DNA from: Thermoplasmata archaeon
GTDB lineage: Archaea > Thermoplasmatota > Thermoplasmata > Thermoplasmatales > Thermoplasmataceae
DNA: 5,395 bases
Assembly (NCBI GenBank): GCA_021804185.1
Contig: JAJZKL010000104.1
Span: forward strand, 1 to 5,395
Reading direction: 5' to 3'
Shown here: positions 1 through 5,395 of the stretch, in pieces
Layout: every line of letters begins with the position of its first letter
Position numbering within the stretch: position 1 is the stretch's first letter
The notes under the pieces: model-generated
The model's input: the letters and a program-made list of their open reading frames with translations, nothing else
The model's database searches: none
What the model was told of the DNA's origin: nothing
Translations under genes and position numbers: made by a program

Positions 1-262
1 CGCTTATCTTTCCGGTCATGGAAAGTGAAAAAGTCTTGATGCCCATTGTTCTTTCGAGAACATATGAAACTATGTCATCCCTGGAGAATGATGACAGGTA
101 TATCCTTCCCTTGTCTCTCTTTATGACAGCATTCTGTCCTTTCTTCCTTAGTCCGGCTAAAATGTTCCTCACAAGTGCCTGTTCCATGCTGTTCCTGGCC
201 CTTGGGCCCTTCAGCCCAAGTTCTGAATATCTTATTATGTATACTGGCTCATCAAAAATCAT
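1..262 (-). CDS. thiI: ThiI, tRNA 4-thiouridine sulfurtransferase, N-terminal part (cut by window edge)
   Basis: This is the first 87 codons of a gene running off the left edge. Residues 7-19 read VYIIRYSELGLKG, the opening strand and loop of the ThiI N-terminal ferredoxin-like domain. They are followed by a basic helix (about 21-41), a KRDKGRIYL strand (48-56) and VLERTMGIKTFSL (68-80), which matches the family's 'L..v.GI..fs' end of that domain before THUMP. The THUMP and ATP-pyrophosphatase parts are outside the window. Known of the family: ThiI adenylates U8 of tRNA and transfers sulfur to make 4-thiouridine. In some bacteria it also supplies sulfur for thiazole synthesis. The start ATG overlaps the stop of the upstream rhodanese by ATGA and has a good Shine-Dalgarno sequence (268-276), so the start is well supported. 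Whether a C-terminal rhodanese domain is also present cannot be seen. Confidence 0.88.
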   Translation of the reverse strand, partial: MIFDEPVYIIRYSELGLKGPRARNSMEQALVRNILAGLRKKGQNAVIKRDKGRIYLSSFSRDDIVSYVLERTMGIKTFSLSMTGKIS

Positions 263-591
263 CTGGAATCACTCCTCATCACCATAAGATCGGGGTGTTT
301 CCGCATGAATTCCGTAAGCCCCCCTTCCAGTGAATATGTGTCTATCCCGTATTTTTTTGAAAAAACTGAACCCAGCCTGAGGCTTTTATGGCCCCTGGAA
401 CATACGAACACTATTTTCTTTCCGGAAAGACCAGTTTTATTTTCGGCGGAAGTGCAGAATTCTTTATAGATCACGGAGTTTACAGTCCGAAATCTCTTAA
501 ACATGGTTGAAGGCCTGGCATCCACGACAATCATGTCTCCGCTCTTTATGAAACATGCCATTTCATCACATGAAACAATTCTGCAGGTCAT
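259..591 (-). CDS. Single-domain rhodanese-like sulfurtransferase
   Basis: A 110-residue single rhodanese domain, the size of GlpE-like or ThiI-fused rhodaneses. The N-terminus RIVSCDEMACFI leads to the 'VVDAR' strand (residues 22-26), the usual liDvR motif. The active-site loop is CSRGHKS with the predicted persulfide Cys at residue 64, and is followed by YSLEGGLTEF, the family's 'l.GG...W' region. The protein would carry a cysteine persulfide and pass sulfur to an acceptor. The overlap of its stop with thiI suggests the acceptor is ThiI, whose E. coli form has this domain fused at the C-terminus. I chose ATG at 591 because the domain begins immediately after it and it lies 7 bases beyond the upstream stop. 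ATG at 624 and TTG at 636 are possible, but would add up to 15 residues encoded inside the end of the preceding gene. No clear Shine-Dalgarno decides between them. Confidence 0.85.
   Translation of the reverse strand: MTCRIVSCDEMACFIKSGDMIVVDARPSTMFKRFRTVNSVIYKEFCTSAENKTGLSGKKIVFVCSRGHKSLRLGSVFSKKYGIDTYSLEGGLTEFMRKHPDLMVMRSDSR
268..276 (-). promoter_or_regulatory. Shine-Dalgarno site of thiI
   Basis: On the minus strand this reads AGGAGTGAT, one base short of the full anti-SD complement AGGAGGTGAT. It ends 5 bases before the thiI ATG, and its AGGAG core is 9 bases away. It lies inside the last codons of the rhodanese gene, so thiI is probably translated from an internal site on a shared mRNA. 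This site decides the thiI start. Confidence 0.7.
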
Positions 592-598
592 GGGAAAT

Positions 599-1273
599 TC
601 AAGGTAAAATCCTGAAAGGTTCATTAAGTGATCCAACGAGGATTGGCCATTCCCGTATAATCCATTTCCTGGCAGTTGCCTCCCTTAGCTTTTCCGTTAC
701 ATGGGACCAGGCAGAAAGGTCATCAACCTCGTACAGCACAACGAATTCCTGGTCCCCAAGCCCAAAGCTGTATGTAGTGTATGACCTTATATCCCTGTTT
801 TCCGGATGCGAAACTGCCATCCCTATATGTTCGGCAAGTATTTTCTTTCTTTCCTCGTAGTCGATGAGGTACCAGTCCACGGTCTTGCTCATGGGGTATG
901 CAACAAAATACGGTGAAGGATCATTATGTAACGTATCTTCCAGGGTTGCTTTCCCCTTCAGATAGGGGGAATGTTCGTAAATCGAGATCATGCTGAAAGA
1001 AGTTTCTGCCATACCCCTGAAAAGAAGGTTCAGGCCTGCCTTGAAATCGTAAAAACTTTCAGGCTTGTAAGAGGATACCCAGAATACAAAATCGCTGTCG
1101 TAACGCAGGGACCTGTATGAACGTATATTGATGAAATTACTTCTCAGGAGTTCCAGTTTCCCGTCAATAACATTTTCCAGGGTCGCTATTTCATCCCTTT
1201 TCGAATTCCACAGTTTCTCAGTACCCTTGTAGGAAAGTATCATTGTATAGATTTTATTGGCCAAAATTATCAT
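599..1273 (-). CDS. Chlorite dismutase / HemQ family heme protein
   Basis: A 224-residue Cld-superfamily protein. The N-terminal strand IYTMILSYK (8-16) begins the first ferredoxin-like repeat, and RYDSDFVFW (57-65) is the family's 'r.DaDf..W' signature. YPMSK (126-130) matches the coproheme-decarboxylase motif with its catalytic Tyr, here Tyr126. AEHIGMA (147-153) supplies the proximal heme ligand His149. SFGLGDQEFVVLYEVDDL (169-186) and the C-terminal REWPILVG complete the fold. Aligned by hand to Listeria HemQ, the distal Gln (Cld: Arg) position falls on Ser164, next to Arg163, so true chlorite dismutation is unlikely. Bacterial HemQ makes heme b from coproheme. Archaea are known mainly for the siroheme-dependent route, so the role here is uncertain. 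A Thermoplasma acidophilum family member (TA0507) has, as I recall, a solved structure. The gene leads the leftward unit, and its start is supported by the TATA-like box at 1291-1301. Confidence 0.87.
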   Translation of the reverse strand: MIILANKIYTMILSYKGTEKLWNSKRDEIATLENVIDGKLELLRSNFINIRSYRSLRYDSDFVFWVSSYKPESFYDFKAGLNLLFRGMAETSFSMISIYEHSPYLKGKATLEDTLHNDPSPYFVAYPMSKTVDWYLIDYEERKKILAEHIGMAVSHPENRDIRSYTTYSFGLGDQEFVVLYEVDDLSAWSHVTEKLREATARKWIIREWPILVGSLNEPFRILP

Positions 1274-1290
1274 CCGCGTATTCCCGCCAG

Positions 1291-1301
1291 TTTTAAAAAT
1301 A
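1291..1301 (-). promoter_or_regulatory. Probable TATA box for the Cld-rhodanese-thiI unit
   Basis: The minus strand reads TATTTTTAAAA here, the only strong AT block before the Cld start. Its centre is about 23 bases from the ATG at 1273, the spacing expected of an archaeal TATA box driving a leaderless or near-leaderless mRNA. It is flanked by two GCCAGT repeats (plus-strand 1286-1291 and 1304-1309). The site is predicted by position and composition only. Confidence 0.5.
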
Positions 1302-1384
1302 TTGCCAGTGTTTCACCATCGGGAATGCATGGGGATCGAAAAAAGGTCAAATGGCGGTTATTATCATGGCAATCAGTTTCTCAC

Positions 1385-1395
1385 AAAGTATATTA
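1385..1395 (+). promoter_or_regulatory. Probable BRE/TATA box for the tyrosine-degradation cluster
   Basis: AAAGTATATTA: a purine-rich BRE-like AAAG followed by TATATTA, centred 26-28 bases before the HPPD ATG at 1418. This predicts transcription starting at or next to the ATG, i.e. a leaderless message. That fits the absence of any Shine-Dalgarno sequence there and supports 1418 as the real start. Confidence 0.55.
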
Positions 1396-1417
1396 GCCCA
1401 GTTGTTAATATTATGGT

Positions 1418-2503
1418 ATGTCCGAACAACCATATTTTGACACTGTCAATGCAGTGGAATATTACGTGGGATCAGCCAAGCAGTGGGCATTTTTCCACCA
1501 GAAAGCAATGGGATTCAACCTGAAGGCATACGCAGGTCCAGAAACTGGTGTGAGAGACAGGGTATCATATTTAATGGAACAGGGCAATATCAATCTCGTT
1601 TTTACATCCTTCCTTAACCACAATTCACCAATAGCAGAACATGTCAAGCTTCATGGCGACGGAGTCAGGGATATATCACTGAAGGTCCCAAATATAGAGG
1701 AGACCAATGAATTCGTGGCTAAAAGGGGTGTTGTAAAACCGGGGAAGATAGAAACTGTGAAGGGCGATTTCGGGAAGATCAAAAGATCAGTCATACCATC
1801 CTATGGAGACACCATACATTCTCTGGTGGATGTTTCAGAATATGACGACATGGTTCCGCCCGGATTTGAACCATCAGACATAAAAGAGAAGCCAACAGGA
1901 CTCAAGAGGATCGACCATGTTGTCGGTAATGTCGAGGACAGGAAAATGGATTCCTGGGTGGATTATTACATAAAGGGCATGGGGTTTGAGCAACTCGTGA
2001 CCTTTGACGACAAGGACATCAGCACAGAATATTCATCACTCCGGTCGAAAGTGGTGCAGTACAATGACAGGAGTATTGTATTCCCCATTAATGAACCCGC
2101 ACTTGGCCTCAAGAAATCCCAGATACAGGAATACCTGGACTACTATAATTCACCTGGGGTGCAGCATATTGCTCTGGAGACAGATGACATAATAAAAACT
2201 GTAACCGAACTTAAGCAGAGGGGCGTGGAATTCCTCTACACACCGGCAAAATACTACGACACGTTGACCGAACATGTGGGCAGTATCCATGAAGACATTG
2301 AGAAGCTGAAGAATCTCTACATACTCGTGGACAGGGATGAATACGGGTACCTGCTGCAGATATTCACAAAGCCCATGGGCGACAGGCCAACCTTCTTTTA
2401 TGAAGTTATTCAGAGGAAAGGCGCAAGATCATTTGGAAAGGGAACCTTCAAGGCGCTTTTTGAATCCATTGAGAGAGAGCAGGCCAAGAGGGGTAACCTC
2501 TAA
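1418..2503 (+). CDS. hpd: 4-hydroxyphenylpyruvate dioxygenase (HPPD)
   Basis: A 361-residue protein of full family length, made of two vicinal-oxygen-chelate halves. It would convert 4-hydroxyphenylpyruvate plus O2 to homogentisate and CO2, with ring hydroxylation and side-chain migration, in the cytoplasm. The Fe(II) facial triad is visible: His167 in RIDHVVGNV, His250 in GVQHIALETDD, and Glu329 in FFYEVIQRKG. Other family marks are VFPINEPA (221-228), YLLQIFTKP (311-319) and the C-terminal gate helix KALFESIEREQAKRGNL. The N-terminal half (about 8-145) is the degenerate, non-metal domain. One deviation is Thr343 where the conserved 'GNF' Asn before the gate helix is expected (here GTF). Hydroxymandelate synthase shares the fold, but the neighbouring homogentisate dioxygenase makes HPPD much the better call. 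It heads the plus-strand cluster behind a leaderless-type promoter. Confidence 0.96.
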   Translation: MSEQPYFDTVNAVEYYVGSAKQWAFFHQKAMGFNLKAYAGPETGVRDRVSYLMEQGNINLVFTSFLNHNSPIAEHVKLHGDGVRDISLKVPNIEETNEFVAKRGVVKPGKIETVKGDFGKIKRSVIPSYGDTIHSLVDVSEYDDMVPPGFEPSDIKEKPTGLKRIDHVVGNVEDRKMDSWVDYYIKGMGFEQLVTFDDKDISTEYSSLRSKVVQYNDRSIVFPINEPALGLKKSQIQEYLDYYNSPGVQHIALETDDIIKTVTELKQRGVEFLYTPAKYYDTLTEHVGSIHEDIEKLKNLYILVDRDEYGYLLQIFTKPMGDRPTFFYEVIQRKGARSFGKGTFKALFESIEREQAKRGNL

Positions 2504-2540
2504 ATCCCCTGTTCAGGGCAATACAATTATCATAAGCCAG

Positions 2541-2553
2541 AAAATTAAAAAGG
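2541..2553 (+). promoter_or_regulatory. Possible internal promoter before the FAH-family gene
   Basis: AAAATTAAAAAGG is the most AT-rich stretch in the 112-base gap between the HPPD stop and the next ATG. It would place a transcript start near 2570 and leave a leader of about 45 bases. A weak GGGGA (2602-2606) lies 9 bases before the ATG at 2616. The rest of the gap holds no gene and no clear hairpin. Read-through from the HPPD promoter is equally possible. Confidence 0.28.
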
Positions 2554-2615
2554 GAAACAGTGATAGAGACATTGTTACCGGCCTGAAACAATAGCTGGTT
2601 CGGGGAATAATTTCA

Positions 2616-3533
2616 ATGAAAGTTGCAAGGATCAGGAGCGATGAAGGAAGATATACGGCGGTATTCGGCAAGGACAGGTGGATCGACGTATCTGCAATAC
2701 TGAACGACACGGGTGACAATATTGAAAAGTCATTTTTCTCCACCCTTATCAGGAACAGGGACAAGATTTTGAAATTCATAGAGGAGACACCATCTGAAGA
2801 TCTTGTAGAGGTTGTTCCAAGGACATTTCTCATTCCGGTTCCCAGAGTGAACCAGATCCGTGATTTCTATGCTTTCGAGGATCATGTCAGGAGGGCAAGG
2901 GAGAGGCGCGGTCTTGAAATGGTCCCTGAATGGTATGAGATTCCAGCTTTTTACTATTCAGGAACGTCCAACCTTTTTGGGTCCAATGACGGCATACCTT
3001 ATCCGTCTTATACTTCAGAGCTGGATTATGAGCTGGAAGTGGCTGCAGTAATAGGTAAAGAAGGAAGGAATATACCCAGGGGAGAGGCAAAGGACTACAT
3101 TTTCGGGCTGGTGCTTGTCAACGACTGGAGCGCCAGGGATGTCCAGAGGAAGGAGATGAAGATCGGGCTGGGTCCGGCGAAGTCAAAGGATTTTGCTACA
3201 TCCTTCGGCCCTTACATTACAACAATGGATGAATTTGCTGACCTGACAAACAGTGAGGGCAAGATAGACGTTTCCTTGTCAGCTTCGGTCAATGGAAATA
3301 CTTACTCCCAGGGAAATCTCAAGTCAATTCACTGGGATTTCGAGGACATGATCTCGTGGGCATCCCAGGATACCACGCTGAGGCCGGGGGATATAATCAT
3401 GTCCGGGACAGTGGGAACGGGCTGCATACTCGAGATTGGCCCTGAAGAACATGGGTGGCTCAAGAAGGGAGATATTGTAAGGTTCCATTCAGAAATGCTT
3501 GGAGAAACATCAAACAAGATAGTTGAGGGATGA
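2616..3533 (+). CDS. Fumarylacetoacetate hydrolase family protein, probable C-C hydrolase of the homogentisate pathway
   Basis: A 305-residue FAH-fold protein, larger than the compact FAHD1-type enzymes and shorter than animal fumarylacetoacetase (about 420). Compared from memory with the mouse enzyme, the metal ligands are present: Asp83 in RDFYAFEDH, Glu139 and Glu141 in LDYELEVA, and Asp170 in VNDWSARDVQ. Catalytic His90 sits exactly 7 residues after Asp83, as in mouse (126/133). Lys191 in GPAKSKDF matches mouse Lys253, and Gln177 matches Gln240. Substrate-binding Tyr244 appears replaced by Met181, with a one-residue insertion after it. The expected reaction is hydrolysis of fumarylacetoacetate, or a maleyl or succinyl analogue, to a C4 diacid plus acetoacetate. 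The stop overlaps the next start by ATGA, so it is co-translated with homogentisate dioxygenase, which supports this role over other FAH-family activities. Exact substrate is inferred from context. Confidence 0.87.
   Translation: MKVARIRSDEGRYTAVFGKDRWIDVSAILNDTGDNIEKSFFSTLIRNRDKILKFIEETPSEDLVEVVPRTFLIPVPRVNQIRDFYAFEDHVRRARERRGLEMVPEWYEIPAFYYSGTSNLFGSNDGIPYPSYTSELDYELEVAAVIGKEGRNIPRGEAKDYIFGLVLVNDWSARDVQRKEMKIGLGPAKSKDFATSFGPYITTMDEFADLTNSEGKIDVSLSASVNGNTYSQGNLKSIHWDFEDMISWASQDTTLRPGDIIMSGTVGTGCILEIGPEEHGWLKKGDIVRFHSEMLGETSNKIVEG
3525..3529 (+). promoter_or_regulatory. Shine-Dalgarno-like GAGGG near the homogentisate dioxygenase start
   Basis: GAGGG lies in the last codons of the FAH-family gene. 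It is directly against the ATG at 3530 (no spacer) but 6-7 bases before the second in-frame ATG at 3536. The spacing therefore favours 3536 as the working start, giving a protein two residues shorter that begins MVYYVKQG. Confidence 0.45.
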
Positions 3534-4681
3534 AAATGGTGTATTATGTAAAACAGGGTATTGTACCCCACAGCAGGCATACATATGAGGACAGGGAAAA
3601 AGTGAGGAAGGAGGAACTCTTTGGTGAGGAGAGCTTTGACGGCCCATATTCGCTCATATACCATGTGAATGAACCAACAAGGGTCAGTTCCGTCAAGCAG
3701 GAGAAGAAACAGGTTTCAGCAGGTACGGATGCTGCCATGCTTCACCGTCATTTCAGGACATCCGAAATTGATTATTCAACCGATCATTTCAGGTCCAGGG
3801 AGGTTATACTTTTCAACAGCACCCTGAAAATGGGCGTCATGAAGCTAAGGGGGAGTTCTTCCGACTTCTTTTACAGGAATGCACTTCATGATGAGGTCCT
3901 TTTCATACACAAAGGCAGCGGAACACTGAATTCAATGCTTGGAGACCTGAAATTCGGGAAGAACGACTATGTTTATATACCAAAGGGAACCACATATAAA
4001 ATTCATCATGAGGGGGACCTGGACACATTTTTTGTGCAATCCAGGGATAGGATCGGAATCCCGCCCCGCTATCTCAATGTATACGGCCAGTTGAAAGAAG
4101 GCACGCCATATTATGAAAGGGACTTCAGGACTCCTGTCCTGGGGAAACCTACACTGGAAAAAGGCGATTACACTGTATACGTGGACTATTCATCCTACTT
4201 TGCTGTTGAAAAAAGGGACGAGCACCCATTTGACGTAGAGGGATGGGACGGCTATCTTTACCCATATGCCATAAACACCGAAACAATGGCTCCCATAGTT
4301 GGAAAACTTCACCAGTCGCCACCCGTCCATGAAACATTCAGCGGGAAATCATTCATGGTAGGCACATTCCTCCCCAGGAAATTCGATTTCCATCCCAGGT
4401 CCATACCTATTTCATACTACCACAGCAACATAGATACTGATGAAGTACTGTTCTACTCCTCAGGGAATTTCATGAGCAGGAAAGGCATAGAACCCGGTTC
4501 AATCACCATTCATGTGAGGGGCTTGATCCATGGGCCACAGCCAGGTTCGGTGGAGAATGCAATCGGGAAGGAGGGGACCGATGAGATTGCGGTCATGGTG
4601 GAGGCATATGAACCCCTCATACCCACGAAGAAGTCAGAGGAGATAGAGGATAAGGACTATATGAAATCCTGGTATGCCTGA
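3530..4681 (+). CDS. hmgA: Homogentisate 1,2-dioxygenase
   Basis: A 383-residue bicupin (human enzyme 445) that opens homogentisate with O2 to give maleylacetoacetate. It begins with the family's 'YY..G.ip..RHt' pattern (YYVKQGIVPHSRHT, 5-18). The first cupin strand is LHDEVLFIHKGSG (119-131). The second half follows the human enzyme closely: FDVEGWDGYLYPYAIN (234-249), then KLHQ with His261 at the catalytic-base position (human His292). The iron site is YYHSNIDTDEVLFYSSG, with His298 and Glu305, plus His334 in LIHGPQPG (human His335, Glu341, His371). The His-to-Glu spacing is 7 rather than 6. The gene overlaps the FAH-family gene by ATGA. Initiation may be at 3536, where the Shine-Dalgarno spacing is better. 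Its place after HPPD makes the assignment strong even though the sequence is far from the animal and proteobacterial forms. Confidence 0.92.
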   Translation: MKMVYYVKQGIVPHSRHTYEDREKVRKEELFGEESFDGPYSLIYHVNEPTRVSSVKQEKKQVSAGTDAAMLHRHFRTSEIDYSTDHFRSREVILFNSTLKMGVMKLRGSSSDFFYRNALHDEVLFIHKGSGTLNSMLGDLKFGKNDYVYIPKGTTYKIHHEGDLDTFFVQSRDRIGIPPRYLNVYGQLKEGTPYYERDFRTPVLGKPTLEKGDYTVYVDYSSYFAVEKRDEHPFDVEGWDGYLYPYAINTETMAPIVGKLHQSPPVHETFSGKSFMVGTFLPRKFDFHPRSIPISYYHSNIDTDEVLFYSSGNFMSRKGIEPGSITIHVRGLIHGPQPGSVENAIGKEGTDEIAVMVEAYEPLIPTKKSEEIEDKDYMKSWYA

Positions 4682-4683
4682 TC

Positions 4684-5395
4684 ATGGAATTCAACTACCT
4701 GCCCATAAGAAGGGTATTTTACGGTAACGGGTCAATTGAAAACCTAGAATCGATTATTTCAGAGAATGGAATGAAGCACCCTCTTATTGTATCGGGTCAT
4801 TCCGTATCAAGGACCACATTCTACCAGGACCTGATTGATTCTATAAAGATACCTTTCACGGAATTTGCGCAGATAACCCAGCACTCTCCAATGGAGGAAA
4901 TTGAACATGGGGTGGAGAGCATGCGGAACGAAAGGTGTGATTCCATCATATCGGTAGGCGGCGGAAGCGTCATAGATGCATCCAAGGTCATTCGGTATTA
5001 CTACAACATGGACGCAATACAGGTCGCTGTGCCCACAACCCTGTCCGCCGCGGAATTTTCCCATATTGCCGGTTATACCATCGGAGGGGAAAAGATGGGT
5101 GTCAGGGATAAGGGCATCACGCCCCAGTATGTCATACTTGATCCAGCAGCCACTGCAGAAACACCTGATATTTTATGGAAATCAACAGGCATAAGGAGCC
5201 TGGATCATGCGCTTGAGACAATTGTGTCAAACAGCTTCAGCGAGCCGGCAGTCATGTTTGCAATGAAGGCCATAGAGAAAATCATGACAAATCTTGAGAA
5301 AACAGGACTGGAAGCAAGGCTGGAATGCCAGAAGGCAGCATGGTATTCATATTTTGAAGTTTTTGATGCTTCAATGGGCCTGAGTCACAATATAG
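4684..5395 (+). CDS. Iron-containing alcohol dehydrogenase family, maleylacetate reductase-like (cut by window edge)
   Basis: The first 237 residues of a group III (iron-type) dehydrogenase; the rest lies beyond the right edge. The Rossmann-like N-terminal domain shows VFYGNGSIENL (11-21), LIVSGHSVS (34-42) and the dinucleotide loop VGGGSVIDASK (91-101). Then come VPTTLSAAEFSHIAGYT (116-132), ILDPAATAETP (151-161), TGIRSLDHALE (168-178) and MGLSHNI (231-237). The TTLSAAEF..IAG and 'P..VilDP' segments are most like maleylacetate reductases, which reduce the conjugated C=C of maleylacetate with NAD(P)H. His175 and His235 match two metal-ligand histidines, but the ligand Asp of the GxDAxxH motif is Arg171. 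The ATG lies 2 bases after the homogentisate dioxygenase stop with no obvious Shine-Dalgarno, implying coupled translation. Its substrate is unknown; a C=C reductase or an alcohol dehydrogenase on a ring-cleavage product are both possible. Confidence 0.85.
   Translation, partial: MEFNYLPIRRVFYGNGSIENLESIISENGMKHPLIVSGHSVSRTTFYQDLIDSIKIPFTEFAQITQHSPMEEIEHGVESMRNERCDSIISVGGGSVIDASKVIRYYYNMDAIQVAVPTTLSAAEFSHIAGYTIGGEKMGVRDKGITPQYVILDPAATAETPDILWKSTGIRSLDHALETIVSNSFSEPAVMFAMKAIEKIMTNLEKTGLEARLECQKAAWYSYFEVFDASMGLSHNI

Noticed and set aside
18..287. Plus-strand open frame of 89 codons
   Set aside because: It lies antisense to the thiI start, whose translation has clear family motifs, a Shine-Dalgarno site and an ATGA overlap. 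The plus-strand product has no recognisable domain.
592..636. Longer N-terminus for the rhodanese, from TTG at 636 or ATG at 624
   Set aside because: The extra residues are encoded within the end of the Cld gene, lie outside the rhodanese domain, and have no good ribosome site. The ATG at 591 sits just before the domain.
1257..1523. Plus-strand open frame of 88 codons spanning the divergent promoter region
   Set aside because: It crosses both promoters and overlaps the HPPD start in another frame. The product has no family features.
2337..2594. Plus-strand open frame of 85 codons over the HPPD end and the following gap
   Set aside because: Most of it is the HPPD coding sequence in another frame. 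The remaining part in the gap has no ribosome site or domain.
2504..2615. Terminator or small RNA in the gap after HPPD
   Set aside because: No T-rich tract, hairpin or conserved RNA fold is evident. Only an AT-rich block that might be a weak promoter was seen.
3329..3664. Minus-strand open frame of 111 codons across the FAH-hmgA junction
   Set aside because: It is antisense to two well-supported genes and its product resembles no known family.
4807..5064. Minus-strand open frame of 85 codons
   Set aside because: It is antisense to the dehydrogenase nucleotide-binding domain, which has clear motifs on the plus strand.

Overview
The window looks like chromosomal DNA from a thermoacidophilic archaeon of the Thermoplasmata (Thermoplasma, Cuniculiplasma or Ferroplasma type). 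This is inferred from heavy AGG (Arg) and ATA (Ile) use at a mid-range GC content (judged by eye), AT-rich TATA-like boxes about 25 bases before the first ATG of both divergent units (the archaeal leaderless layout), ATGA overlaps inside gene strings, and the gene families present. No database search was possible, so the genus is open.

Two divergent transcription units meet in a 144-base intergenic region (1274-1417). Leftward on the minus strand run a chlorite-dismutase/HemQ-family protein (599-1273), a small single-domain rhodanese (259-591) and the start of thiI, the tRNA 4-thiouridine sulfurtransferase (262 to the left edge). Rhodanese and thiI overlap by ATGA. In E. coli ThiI carries its rhodanese domain as a C-terminal fusion, so this pair may be the unfused version.

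Rightward on the plus strand is an aromatic-ring degradation cluster. It holds 4-hydroxyphenylpyruvate dioxygenase (1418-2503), a fumarylacetoacetate-hydrolase family enzyme (2616-3533), homogentisate 1,2-dioxygenase (3530-4681) and the first 237 residues of an iron-alcohol-dehydrogenase/maleylacetate-reductase-like protein (4684 to the right edge). The first three give the core of tyrosine catabolism: 4-hydroxyphenylpyruvate to homogentisate, ring opening to maleylacetoacetate, and C-C hydrolysis to a C4 diacid plus acetoacetate.

The most interesting point is the fourth gene. It starts 2 bases after the homogentisate dioxygenase stop and resembles maleylacetate reductases. Maleylacetate is a shorter analogue of maleylacetoacetate, the product of the gene just before it. 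No maleylacetoacetate isomerase is visible. A reductive variant is therefore possible, in which the ring-cleavage product is reduced at its C=C bond before hydrolysis. This is a hypothesis only; the isomerase could lie outside the window. No RNA genes, mobile elements, CRISPR arrays or long repeats were seen.
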